From the NCBI GenBank assembly GCA_022592445.1, contig JABYQR010000197.1, forward strand, positions 20,775 to 84,774: a DNA stretch of 64,000 nucleotides, read 5' to 3'. A model generated the notes under the pieces. The model had not been told where the DNA came from. It saw nothing but the letters and a program-made list of their open reading frames with translations, and searched no databases. The translations under genes and the position numbers were made by a program. This stretch comes from Cytidiella melzeri. Lineage: Eukaryota > Basidiomycota > Agaricomycetes > Polyporales > Irpicaceae. Below are positions 23,706-35,778 of the stretch, in pieces; position 1 is the stretch's first letter, and the number at the start of each line of letters is the position of its first letter.

Positions 23706-24592
23706 TGACACGTCCAGTTGCTTCACCGCTGGTCCAATGTTGGTCGCATATCCGCATATAATCTGTCTATGAACTCGCAAACAGCTCCCAGAACCTATAT
23801 ATCCGCGTCGATCTCATTCTTTAATGATCCCCTCCACCACCCGAATCATTCCTACCCCTCGAAGCCCGGGTCCACTGTCGATGTATCCTTTCAGCTCCAT
23901 GTTTTTCCCAAGAGCATACCATAACACAAAGTGGCTAAGGTTGTGGGGGCCATCTCCGATACATACACGGAAGTCGGATGATACCTCTCGTTGCAAGCCT
24001 CTCGTCTGGAGTTGACGTATTCGGCAAGCCCGCTGGCAATTAAACGGTCCTCCCGAACTCGATGCGCGAAGTAATCTGGAACAGTGCGCGGACACCATCA
24101 AGTGCATTCACTGATGATACTTGACCTCACTCAGGTGGTCATGCGTGCTACAGCTGGACTGTATCATTCACGAGCACCTTGACTCTAGCTTTCACAGTAC
24201 GATAGAATCAACCATTCGTTCCGCCGTATACTAGAACTATGTGTTATATCTTGTTATCTTGTTTGTCTGCTCGCATTGCTTTCAACTACGCGCACCCATG
24301 TATGTTTCCACTTTAGCCAACATTCTGCACCTCAAGACCTCACATGTATTATTTTGCATCTTGTCGAGTTTACTGTATGCGTGTCAGTTGTAATTTGGAC
24401 CTAATGGTCGTCATATATACGCAGCACAGACGTGGCCCACCCCTGCTAAACATTATGCATGATAAGGTTCGGGTTTTGATAGATAAAATGAGTTGGTATT
24501 CAAGCGCTCATAGCACTGCAGAATCGCCGGCTCGTCTCCGTTTGACCAACAATCTTTGACTTCATACGCCGACGACTTCAGCGAGCAAACCC
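23706..24592. other. Intergenic between PBS2 and the SCY1-like gene
   Basis: 887 bp with no supported gene. It should hold the PBS2 3' UTR and the promoter of the downstream gene. Only short unrelated frames are open. Confidence 0.5.
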
Positions 24593-27500
24593 ATGGATTA
24601 TCTGAGGACTTTGGGCTCTGCAGCCGTTTCCTCGCTGGTGCAGAAATCTGGTCTCAATTTACCATTTTCTCTGGGTCCCAAAGTCACGTCTTTTGAGGGC
24701 AAGACCATCTGGTCATTACATGACGGGACTAAACGAGTGCGTTCAACAAATTTTTACCTCACATGTATACTATTGACCTGTATTACATAGGATGACGGAA
24801 GCCAGGTGTCTATATTCGAATTCGACGCGAATCAGCCTGGAAAACGAGATTGGCTACCGCTTGCAAAGAACGCGGCTCGGAAGCTGCGCATTACTCGACA
24901 TCCAGATGTCCTCAAATTTATCGACAGTGTTGAGACGGACGTGACTGTGTACATCATGACCGAGCGTGTGCGCCCGTTATCTCTCGCAATACAGGACTGG
25001 ACCTCCAAAAGCGACAAAGCACGGGAGGACTGGCTATTGTGGGGTTTACACCGACTGTCGGTGAGCCACTTCCCGCATCCGTCCAAGGCTCTTACTGATA
25101 CATTGCTTGACAGATAGCGCTATCATTTGTGAACGATTCTTGTGCTTCGACTCATGGAAACCTGCGTACGGACTCGATTTTCATCTCCCCCTCCGGCGAG
25201 TGGAAGTTGGGAGGGTTTGAACTGCTGAGTAATCCCAAAGACGAGTCTGCCATCTTATATGTGCGTAGTTACCACGCCTGTAACATAGCATATTTTAGAA
25301 TGAAAATCCCATTCTCTTCTAGACGTTAGGTATATTGCTACCGGACTCTGCCCTGATTGCATCCCCCGAGGTCAAGAAATCAGGGTACTCCACCCTCAAA
25401 GAGTAAGCCATGGGTACACGCCGTTGTCGTTGTCGTTCTATCATAACCTGAGTTCTAGTTTGAATGTTGCCGCCGCTGACGGCTATGCTCTCGGCCTTCT
25501 CATCCACGCTGTGTTTAACCCTACACATCCTATTCCTGCCACTGCTCAGCCGCCGCATTCTCCTCCAACGGCCTCTTCTCGAGGCTCTATTCCTCTTTCT
25601 TTGTTTCTTTCATTCAAGCGACTGGTCAATCCGAATGTCAAGGCTCGTCTTACACCGAAACAATTCCTAGACTTGGGCATGGCCGAGACTGAGGGAGAAG
25701 GTTCGGGGTTCTTTGCTAACAACAGCCTTGTGAAAGTATGCGCCGGCCTCGACAGCTTCAACATCGCCAGTGAAAGCGAGAAAAATACCCTTCTTCGGTA
25801 TGTGCATTCCTATGGAGATATTGACTGGAATAACAATGCCCTCTCAGCACTCTCAAAGACTCCGCAGCGTCGTTTCCGACAGAGTTCGCATCACACCGTG
25901 TGCTGCCAGCTTTGGCTTCTGCTTTAGAATTTGGCGGGGCATCTGCACCTATCATTCTTCCCCTCGTTCTGCAGCTGGGACAGAACGTGTCCCCTCAAGA
26001 TTATCCATCGGTCATACTTGTTCATTTGATCAAGCTATTTGCAAGTCCCGATCGTGGAGTACGTATGGCTCTACTGGATCAATTGTCTGAATATGCAGAT
26101 AAATTGGATAAGAAGACCGTGTCTGAAAAGATCTGGCCAAACCTGGTACGCAATCAGTTTCGAGATGGCGTACGCCAGTCTGAAGTTAACTCCTTACAGC
26201 AAACTGGGTTCAATGATACAGTGCCAGTGATCCGAGAAGCCACTGTGAAGTCAATCACATTGCTCGCCGACAAAGTGAGGAATACAACAAGGTTCTCAGT
26301 GATACTTTTTAACCAGTGAACACAGTTCAACGAGCGCATTCTGAACAACGACCTCCTCCGCTTTCTTGCGAGGATGCAAGCCGACTCTGAGGCGTCCATC
26401 CGAACGAACACTTGCATCCTGATAGGACGCATAGGCCCAACTCTCGGCTATCACACGAAACGCAAAGTTCTTGTTCCTGCTTTCACAAGGGCATTGAAGG
26501 ATCCGTTCGTTCACTGCAGGGTTGCTGGGCTGATGTCACTCATGGCTACCACGGACTGTTTTGAGGTGGAAGAGCTGGCTACAAGGGTGATCCCGAACAT
26601 GGTTTGCGCATTGATAGATTCAGAGAAGTAAGTCTTCGTATAATTTGGGCGCGAACTCTCATACTGAGCAAAGTTAAGGCTGGTTCGGGATCAGGGATTC
26701 AAGGCTATGCAACTGTTTGTCAAGAAGCTTGAAGACCATGCAGCTACTTTGGTGGGCATCCCTCACACATCCTTTCATTCGCGCGATCTTTGCTTAGCAG
26801 CATTCTGTTAGCCCGAGACCGCTCGCCCAGAAGGCGAAAATCCTCTATTAGGCGCTCTACCACCGTCAGCACCAGGTCAGAGCACCTTAGTAAACTCCGC
26901 TGCTGGTGCTGCTGGTGCTGCTGGTGCGCTGGCAGGTTGGGCAATATCATCATTGGGAAGAAAGGTATGTAAGCAGGCTTAAATATGTATTCTGTCGCTG
27001 AACATTCTCTGTCCACAGCTCACAGCTGGCGATCTGCAAAGCACTATGGGCGCAGTACCTCAAGCTGCATCATCGGATATAGACCTTCCCACGTCGGCTC
27101 CTCCCAACATTGCTCCCTCCAGTCAGGCGAAGTCGGCCGTACACCCTTCTCTTGGTTCCACACTTTCTACTCCAGATGTCAAGCCGAAATTCGTTGTTAA
27201 CGGTTCAGCTGGTAAAGCCAAGGGCATGCAACTTGGCGCTAGCAAAGTCCCTGCTGGCTTACACATAGCTGCTGGCTGGGCTGAAGAAGCAGCGGCAGAG
27301 GCGGAAGCAGAGGAGAGTGGACCCTCAAACCCCTGGGGCGGCGATGATCTCATGGATGTCAATGCAGATCAGGATGATTGGAGTGCGCCCCTTCACGCTC
27401 TCTAAAGGCCTAAAAACTGACTGGGCTGCAGGTGCTTTCGAAACAGCGCCAGTTGTTGCGGTGACAACGAGTCCACTGAATATGCACTCACACCTTCAAA

Positions 27501-27897
27501 GCACGCCTGCACAGCTCTCAACAGGTTTGTCTTGTAGGTCCCATGACAGACTGTACCACTTGCTGATTTGTGCCTGCGCAGCTTCGAGTGATTGGGGATC
27601 TACCCTATCGCCTCCAACGAGTAGGCGATCGACGCAATCCCACTTGTTACTGCCCCCAAGATCTGCTACGCCGTCCGATGCCGGTCGCGTAGAGTCAACA
27701 CAGAGTAGAGATGCTTCTCCAACACCACCGGCAGCTCAATTGACCAAGGAGGAGAAGGCGGCGGAGATGGCGAGACGCAAAGAAGAGCGTAAACAAGTGC
27801 GTTGTTTCCTTCATCTTTACGAGACAATATCCGGTTTTAACTCCTTACCAAGCGTATTGCTGCATTAAAGGAACATAAGAAACAAGGGACCAAGTGA
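24593..27897 (+). CDS. SCY1/CEX1-type pseudokinase with HEAT repeats
   Basis: N-terminal kinase-like protein of the SCYL1/Cex1 family, acting in Golgi-ER COPI traffic and in nuclear tRNA export. Early exons: 24593-24736, 24791-25060, 25114-25260, 25323-25402, 25459-25797, with about a dozen in all; the last ends at TGA 27897. The N-terminus MDYLRTLGSAAVSSLVQKSG is typical. The kinase fold is inactive: THGNLRTDSIFI replaces HRD, and GGFEL replaces DFG. A HEAT region follows (ASALEFGGASAPIILPLVLQ, KLFASPDRGVRMALLDQLSE, ADKVRN). Near the C-terminus come an Ala/Glu/Trp-rich acidic region (WGGDDLMDVNADQDDW) and basic KEERKQRIAALKEHKKQGTK, which in this family binds tRNA or coatomer. It ends 93 bp from the convergent DAD2 stop. 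Confidence 0.92.
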
Positions 27898-27990
27898 ACT
27901 GCGAAATGTTGTACATATACCCAACGCCTACTGATATACATGCACAACGTCAGTGAAGTAGCATAGTCGTGTGTGAGGCTGTCGCAGACT

Positions 27991-28469
27991 TTATGTTGAC
28001 CGCTCCGCTGCTTGCAGCTCTTCTATAGGAATGAGCACCAATCGCTCTCCTCCCGCTTCGCGTTCTTCGGACTCGGAAGAAGCTTTTTCGCGAGAGTGTA
28101 CTGTGAAATACGGATGAGCATGGATGTACAGGCCACAAGTTGGTCAGAACGGGATCTTACAGTACAAATTCAGGATTCTGAACATATTTGGCCACTGCTC
28201 GAGCACCTGTCCATGCACTGAAGTATACAACACTTAATGCGATCGTAGCATGGTTATTCTCTGAGAGTCGCACCTATACCCGCCTCTGCCATGTTGTCAA
28301 AATCATCCGCGAGAGCCTCAATGCGTTTCAGGAACTGTAGACTTGCCCTCTCTAACGCGAGGACTTCCCTGAACTCCTTCTTTTTCTCGAGCAACTTGGC
28401 CGCAGCGGCGGCGTTCAACGCAGGGTTGGACAAGTGAGACTGACGTTGCGGTGCTAAGGACTGGCGCAT
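27991..28469 (-). CDS. DAD2: DASH/Dam1 complex subunit Dad2
   Basis: Small coiled-coil subunit of the outer-kinetochore DASH ring that couples kinetochores to microtubules. Exons 28469-28274, 28217-28161 and 28100-27991 give 120 aa. Visible: MRQSLAPQRQS, NPALNAAAAAKLLEKKKEF, ALERASLQFLKRIEALADDF, DNMAEAGI joined to VHGQVLEQWPNMFRILNL, the diagnostic Dad2 block. A charged C-terminal tail follows (REKASSESEEREAGGERLVL), longer than in yeast. It is divergent from MED12 (312 bp). Confidence 0.92.
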
Positions 28470-28781
28470 GGCACATTAGCGAGTAGACGGTGCTCAGCGC
28501 AAGCACGATAATGAAGGCACGTTGGGTAAAGAAATGCAGTCACGGTGAGTAGTAGCGCAATGCGAGATCTAGTTAAACGCCCATGAGATCCCGCCCCTTA
28601 CCTAATCAAGAACACCATCCCGCCTTCCGAGTCTGACACCGGCCACAGATACCACCAAATGTAGTCAGCGCATCCTCCATCTTTCTCTCAACTCTTCCAA
28701 CCAACGCCTATCATCGGGCTCGCTGCGTTTCACTTGCATAGGCTCGCACTACACCGAACTCTCTTGCGTGACACACAGCGT
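28470..28781. promoter_or_regulatory. Divergent promoter, DAD2 and MED12
   Basis: 312 bp between the two start codons. No distinct motif seen. An upstream MED12 exon cannot be ruled out. Confidence 0.45.
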
Positions 28782-31700
28782 ATGGCCCGGGGAGAGAACT
28801 TGAAGGAGCCTCCCTCTGTGTATCAATGTCGCCCACCGACGTGGCTACCCAAAGCGCATGAAGCATCGGATCTGGGTATCTGCTTGTTTGCTCTCACAAA
28901 AGAACCGATGGCTGAGGTGTACTATAGGATATGTGGGCTTCTTCCCTCCTCGCCCGGATCAGGAGGAAGAGGCCCTCACAGAGACCAATATCAAGAGTGG
29001 GCTTGTCCTAGCTCCGTTGGTACCGGTAAGTACTTCAGGAATGCTCATGAGTGTATCTTACTCCAAGATCATAGTTGGAGACGTACAGTGCGCAAGAAAC
29101 TGTACGAACTGGGCTGGTGGCGGAGAATGCGTTAGCTGAACTGGAGGACTTGATGAATCAAATCTTCATGCGAAAGGCCGAATATCTGCCCCGAATCCCG
29201 TAAGCTCCAAAGATGTATCTGAGGCTAAAGACTAGACGCACTCTTCGACAGGCCGTCAAGTTTCCGGTTACCTTCAAGAGTGACCTTGAATGATGCAAAG
29301 AGGCAGGCCTGGTTTGCCGACCTGGCTAATCCTGATGTCCCTCTTCAGAAACTAGGGAAGAGTGTACCACATGGGGCCAAGGGTCACGACCTCTTGGATC
29401 TTCTACATAGAAATAATGTGGCCATTCCACGCGCAGTGTGGTTTCTACGTGTGTTTGGCGGTAATGAGACTGTGAGTCAATGTAATCTTGAATTAGAATT
29501 TTCTACATCAAATACTATATAGGTAGGTCTGCGTAACAAGCCGCAGTACAACCCTACTCAATACAGCGTTGATTGGGCAAATCTTGTCACTGGATATCTA
29601 CGCAAGCAGTTAACCGACATCGCGTTGCCCATGGCTCCTCGTCCTGGCCTTAACGTAAAACAAACCTTCAAGGGTGTCCTTGCTGAAACCGACTCACGTG
29701 AACGTTGGCTATCTCGATTCTCTTACAGGTATGTGTCTGCGATATTCACACGTACCTTGGTCTTACTTGGACCAGCTTGAGTCTACTACGCGCGTTTTAC
29801 GCAGAAGGTCTTGTGGACAACCGAACTTTTCTTGTTTGGCTTGTACAACAGATGGCTACCTGTAATCTTGCCCAGCTTGGATTTGTTGCCCGTATTTCCG
29901 ATGAATACCTCGACGGCATGCTCAGCTGTCGTGCGCTCGCCCGACCGTTCGTTGAATATTCATTGTGTCGCATTTCGGAGGTGTGTTTCTCGCGTTAGCA
30001 TAGTATCAAACACTGGATAACGTTTAACCCAGATCCAAGCCACCCCTGCGAGTGAGCATCTAGGATCAGTCGTGCAGGTGTTACACAACATACTTCTGGT
30101 CCGTAGACGAAATGTCAGGATAAGGACATATGCTCATTTCCTTTCGCTCAGAGAACACTTTTAGCTCTACCCGATGCATTCGTAAACCCTCGCATCTGGG
30201 CTCAGCACTCGGCGCTGATCGATGAAGCACTTTCCGAATACTCCAGCAGGAATAGTTTCACAATTCCTGAGCAAAATACCCAGGCCCTTGACCAAACATT
30301 CATCGATACACTGGCAGACATCAGACGACGAAACAGTGCCATGCTCTTCAGGGACCTACCACCACGTATCGCAGGCCACCTATCGTCAGCATTGTCAGAC
30401 ATCAAGGTGAACAAACAATCGTCTCGAGTCTCATCTGCGCATTTCTTACCAATTTCCAGCTCCTCAACTCGCTGAACGGAAAGTCAGACCTGAGCACAAC
30501 CGTATTCTTTGACCCGAGCTCTGACTACCTAGCCACATTCCCTGGAAAGCTTGACATCCTATTGACATGGAGCGTCACACCTCTCCAGCATGGTGATCAT
30601 AGGCCATACGCTGCAGTCTCTCTCCTACGATTTTGGCGTGGCCGGGCTGAAGAACGTGCGGTCAGACGAGGGCGCGACAGTCCCGATAATTTCATTCAGG
30701 ACCAGCTTTTCGACTGGTTGGACTCGAGTGATGTCGCTGCCGATGCCACAAATTTACCCTGTATTGCGCTTCTTTTCGGACAGCTTGTGAAGCACGGGCT
30801 ATTCTCATACCCGCACTACATACAACGCTTGGTTGCTCGAGGTGAACAGGGTCTTGATTGCAGTCAGGTACGAGAAGCGCACCGTGTGCAAGGCAAATAC
30901 TGATTCACGTCCAGGAGCACGGATCGCGCCATCGACGCTTCGTGCAATGGATTGCGTTGCATAATTCCTCCTCTGCATTGATTGGACAGCGGAAGGTCAC
31001 TTTGTATGGTGCAAGAGCTCGCGAAATACCAGAAGACGTTAATGAACGAAGTATCCGCAAGCAGATTCGGGCACTGTTGCCTGAGCTGTTCGATGGTGGG
31101 TGATATGATGAGCTTCAATAGGCCTTACTGATCTCATTAATGCTAGGCTCGCACGTATCCGTGGATCTCAGTTCTGATTTCTGTGCTTCTTGCGATGACC
31201 TGTTCTCGGCAACTCGTTTCGAGCAAGTGAGGCTTATGAACGGCTGGCTCCTACCAGTTCTCAAGAAATGGATTGCCGCGTTAGTCGCATACTCCCTCAC
31301 GAGCGTGCAGCTTGTCCTGACAACCCATAGCAAAGGAACTACTTTCGATTCAAATGATCGCACCTTGAAGATCTACTGCACAGCGACCGCTCTCCTCGCT
31401 CGCTGCCGATGCTATGGTACAATGCTAGAGGTATCCAGTATTTCCACCAACTACATCGAACACTGCTGACCCTATGTTAGCTAACGCTGTCTACACTAGA
31501 GCACGCATCATCAAACGAGCTACTCACAGCTGTTTTACGGACATTACGGCAGCATGTCGAAGTGTGGGCATGCATGGACACAATGAAGAGTATCACTTCC
31601 GCACTATTTTCCGCACACACCGTCTGGAAGACACGAGGAGTCCGTAGTCGGCCTTTGATGAAGCTTCTCATTGAACTCGACGATGGGCGTCTCTTGGAAC

Positions 31701-34563
31701 ATACTGCTCGAGAGCAAGTGCTTACGGACCTCACTGCTTTCGCTTACGTGAGTGTATCTTCAAGTCGGCCCTGCGCACCATTCACATTCTTCTCAGGCTT
31801 TGCGTCCAGTCAGTGATCATCCTCAGGAACTACCGAATGCTTTACCAGAGATCCTCCTTCTCGCCACCGATTTTAGTCCAGATGCCCCCATAACCTTAGC
31901 GAATAGTTTGTGGTACAACTATCGCTCAACAGCCGGCTGGGACTGGTTAGTATGGGACAACACTGTGGCGAGTCTACGGCAGCTCCCGTTGATTGTTGAA
32001 GACGACATCAAGCGCAAAGAGTGCAGCTACAAATACGCTGTGTTTTTGACGCACGTCGATCAGCATCTCCCCACTGGATTCGATGAGCAGATACTGTCAT
32101 GGTTCCTTGGATCAGGCCGAAATGAGATTGCAGCGCTCTCTGCAGAAATATGGGATGAGCTAATTGTCGTACTCCTGTACCTTTCGATACACGGTGCTCT
32201 CGCGGCAACGACTATTCTCACCGGGCTGGTCTATCCCATTTGGTCCATGGCGGCTTCAGCTTCTTCGGTTCAGGAGGGTACATTCTTAGAGATCCAGCTG
32301 AGCGCGGCAAACAAGCTTTGCAATCACCTGCTTCTCCAGGAGAAGTGCATTGACGGGGTCCCTCCTTCGAGTTTCTACCAAATCCAGGGATTGCAGACAC
32401 GGCGGCGGGATGTTTTCCGCCACCCTCACTTCGCCGCTCTTGCCGAAAATGTGCCTACGCTTGTTCTCATAGAACACAACGGCAACCTCCCAACCCATTT
32501 ACGAGAGGGCTGCTGCTTCTTGCGAGAAGCTCTCTGTGCAAGGAGCGTCTTTAGGCTTGGGATTTATCGGGATTTGGAGACGGTTCACCGAGCCTTTGAC
32601 CGTGTTTTGGGGAATCATGCTGTTTCTGAGGAACTTCAAGTACCCCTTATCAACGCTTTGAAGGTTATGTTCGCTGAAGACCATGATAGTATGTATACAT
32701 CCCCTCAACCTCTGAGTGATTACTAATTTCAATTAGGCGGCTGCCCTTCTGTCGAGAATTGGCAGATTTTTTCCACATCTTTGAGTCCGTGGAAGCTAGC
32801 TGCAACCTCCATTGAATTGCGCTTTACAATCAAGCAGCTGCAAGAGGCCTTAACTCAAGACAACTCGCGAGAAAAGGCTCGGGGAGCACTCGCCCGTCTT
32901 ACCTCTTCCTTATTTAAGCAAGGCATGAGTCCAGAAGCAGTTGATTTCGTGGCGGTGATGGTCAAAGGCGCAAGCATGGAGATTGTCGCTCGAGTAAGGG
33001 TATATTTACGCTCTTCGGACAGACCACTGACATAGTTGATCCAGTTTGTAAGCGCGGGACTGAGGCGGATTTCTGAGATATTGAAAGCGGGGTCGCGACC
33101 GCGGCGCATACCAGATTATGTAGAAATCACCTCTAAAGCAGGCGAGGTCTTACGTTTCCTAACCAACATAGCTCATCCCGTCAGCGAGGAAGCTATTGTC
33201 TCTGCGCCTCTGGACACACAAACGCACGAAGAACTGATTGTAGGAATGCGGCATGAACTAGCAACCATCGAAAACATCTTGATCACTGCGCGCGCGGACC
33301 CTCCCAATCAAGTGGACGTGCAAACAGTCTCCCATGCCCTCATCCTCTTCGCAAGAATAATGCAATTCAGCCTTGGCTTTCCCTCCCCACGTACGTCAAA
33401 GTACAGCGCAGAATCGGAAGGATTATGCAACACAGTATTCAACCTAGTTCTGGTGAGTATTGACTACTGAGCCCTCTTGATGTTCATAATCTAAGCGAGC
33501 GATTCAGCTGCACGGTTCTGGCCCAACGCTTGATACCGTACTATACCCATTACTGATCGATACCCTATATTACTTACTTGACGGTATGTATAGATTGTAT
33601 TGATATTAATCCGCTCATAGCTGATCTGTGTTCCTTTTGTATCTTGCAGAAATACCCGTAGACCCTAGAGCAACATCCTACGATCCTTTCACCAGCTATC
33701 CCATGCTTGAATTACAGCAGCTACCTCCGGATATGCCGACATTTTACAGGTCCCGCATACGCACGCTCCTGCCTTTCGTCTCGCCGAATGCTTCAGTCGC
33801 AGATTTGGCATATGTCTCGAAGGACAACAGCATCGTCCCAACCCCCGTACAGAATAGGCCATGGGAGTGGGTTGAGTATCTTGGGGAACGCTCGGTGCAC
33901 GACTCGAAGGAAGAGACAGCCTCTGACGATGCGATGAAGAATTCGACGTCTTTGTCGTTGGAGTTATTTGGAACCCGCATCGTTGGCAAACGCCTAGAAT
34001 ATCTTATCGCAGACGATACCGCTAATACCAAGGACGGCGGTCAGAGAGTGCAAAATACTCTCAGCATGCTACACGAGACCTCTTTCACAGAGAGCATCTT
34101 CAAACGAGACTGGAGAGAGAGCAGGTTTTCTGCATCCTATGCCCCCCATGAGACGGCTCATTCTGAGCTCGAGGATGTACTTGGTGCCCTACCCACCTTC
34201 ACAGCTACCGATCATCGCTCTAGCAGTTCGAGAATGGCCTCACCTGTGTCTTCCATCAAGTCTCGTAGCTCTGTACAACCTCCGGGCCTGTTCATGACAC
34301 ATCAAAGTCCCGCACATCTGCAGCAGCAACAGATGTCGATGTCTGGCTCAACAGTAAGCGACGCCATCGACGTGGACAGCCTGAGCATCGAGGTTGCCAA
34401 TTCCAACGCCTCTTCTTCGCAGCTACAGGGTGGGACCAAACGAAAAGCGACGGAGGACCTCACCGACGACGACATAGAGATCGTTCAAGGACCAATGCCT
34501 TTCTCGTCGAAGAAGCAGAAAGGGAAGAGTGCTGCTGGGAAGTCGAAGGCGAAGAAGCGATAA
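28782..34563 (+). CDS. MED12: Mediator CDK8-module subunit 12
   Basis: Nuclear transcription co-regulator of the Mediator kinase module (Srb8 in yeast). The gene has many short introns and spans 5.8 kb, encoding roughly 1500-1600 aa. ATG 28782 starts MARGENLKEPPSVYQCRPPT, followed across an intron by DLGYVGFFPPRPDQEEEALT, the conserved MED12 N-terminus. The Med12 domain follows: SSFRLPSRVTLNDAKRQAWF, LHRNNVAIPRAVWFLRVFGG, NKPQYNPTQYSVDWANLVTG. Then WLSRFSYSLSLLRAFYAEGL and later helical blocks up to the final exon 33650-34563. The C-terminus is Ser/Gln-rich with DDDIEIVQGP and a basic end KQKGKSAAGKSKAKKR, a likely nuclear signal. It is the last conserved gene before the repeat-rich half. Confidence 0.93.
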
Positions 34564-35198
34564 CGTGCACCAATGTACCACCTATCACTGATAATCATTC
34601 ATTACTACCCCAGTCAACCTCTTCTGTGCCAAATGTAATAGTCCACACATTTTCCTGTGCGAGATTTCTCAGTAAATGATATTCTACAACCATACACCCT
34701 GTAGGATAGTCCAGCATTTTAGACAACTTCGATGCCGTCTTCAAACCCTTCAGCGTGGAGAGTAGTGTTCTGGCTACGTACGCGTATGACCCAAGTGTAA
34801 GCAGTCAGAAGGTCGTGTTAAAACTATATAATATAATAATATGATATGATATGTAGTTTCCCACGCCTTATTACAAGGACGCTTTAGGTAGCAGAATTCC
34901 CACAGTCTTAGTATGGGAATTATGCAGCCGTATATGGAAACTCTAGTAGTAACCATCACATTAGCTGAGACGTACAGATATGGGTTGTAGTAGTACTAGT
35001 CATATATGTACGCCTGTGTTCTAGTAGCATAGGAAATGACATGGAAAGCACATATGACTCCAGAGGATGCCTAAAGCATACATCTGAGGACAAGTACTAG
35101 CATGAGTCATTTACTCATTATGTACGCCTCTGGTACAAGTGCTGAGCCTAGTCATACAATGAGTCATGCATGTGTCATGCACTCATAGCATGAGTCAT
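34564..35198. repeat. Edge of the repeat compartment; left part of an older interrupted repeat
   Basis: The MED12 3' flank passes into AT-rich DNA (TATAATATAATAATATGATATG near 34830). From about 34980 it contains repeated CATGAGTCAT/ATGAGTCATGCA units. Sequence of the same flavour resumes at 43692 past the Copia element, with a TATATAAG box near 43780 and a CTCTACCCCTCGCACACATA stretch at 43842-43861 as seen in LTR 3' regions. I read 34980-35198 plus 43692-43880 as an old LTR-like repeat split by the insertion. Its true ends are not defined. Confidence 0.45.
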
Positions 35199-35721
35199 TG
35201 TTTGAAAGTTACGAGTGTAGGGGATGACTAGGAGAGTCAACTAACTCTGGGAGTAAGTGTCTTTTTATTTCTCTGCTCTCTAGGAGCTGTATATATACAT
35301 GTCTGTAACTAGATTACTAATGCTACAGTAATGTCATATGAGTAAGGATTGGTAAGGATTGGTAATCCTATGAGTAATGATTGGTAATGCACAGTCCTGC
35401 TTGCTAATACTACTGAATAGAGAATGTAAGCGATGACTGAGCATCCTACATAACTGAATGGTGCTGACTGAGCCTTTAGTAAGCTCAATACATTTGGTAT
35501 ATGAAATATGAGTCATGCAGAAGCCTCATGGTACTTCTGCTATTCAGTCATGGAAACTACTGGAACACGATGCCATATGGTGTAAGTATCGCATCGTGTG
35601 TGACCATAAGGATGGTGGAATCACATGCTATGTACTATCTGTGCTTATCTATCTACATATCTAATCTACATTGTCCATAGATCTGATGTCCGATAATCAG
35701 CGATACAATCTCGCTTTGACA
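35199..35721 (-). repeat. 3' LTR of the Copia element
   Basis: 523 bp, TG...CA. Matches 43170-43691 along its length apart from one extra T near 35265. It contains a TATATATA box (35289-35296) and a TGAGTCA motif at 35509. Confidence 0.93.
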
Positions 35722-35731
35722 CTCCCACTTG
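35722..35731 (-). other. Polypurine tract of the Copia element
   Basis: CAAGTGGGAG on the minus strand directly abuts the 3' LTR (TGTCAAAGCG...). Its place and composition fit the plus-strand primer of reverse transcription. Confidence 0.75.
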
Positions 35732-35778
35732 ATGCCAACATCATTTTGCTTTGAGCTACTTTGAATGACAGCATCTCG

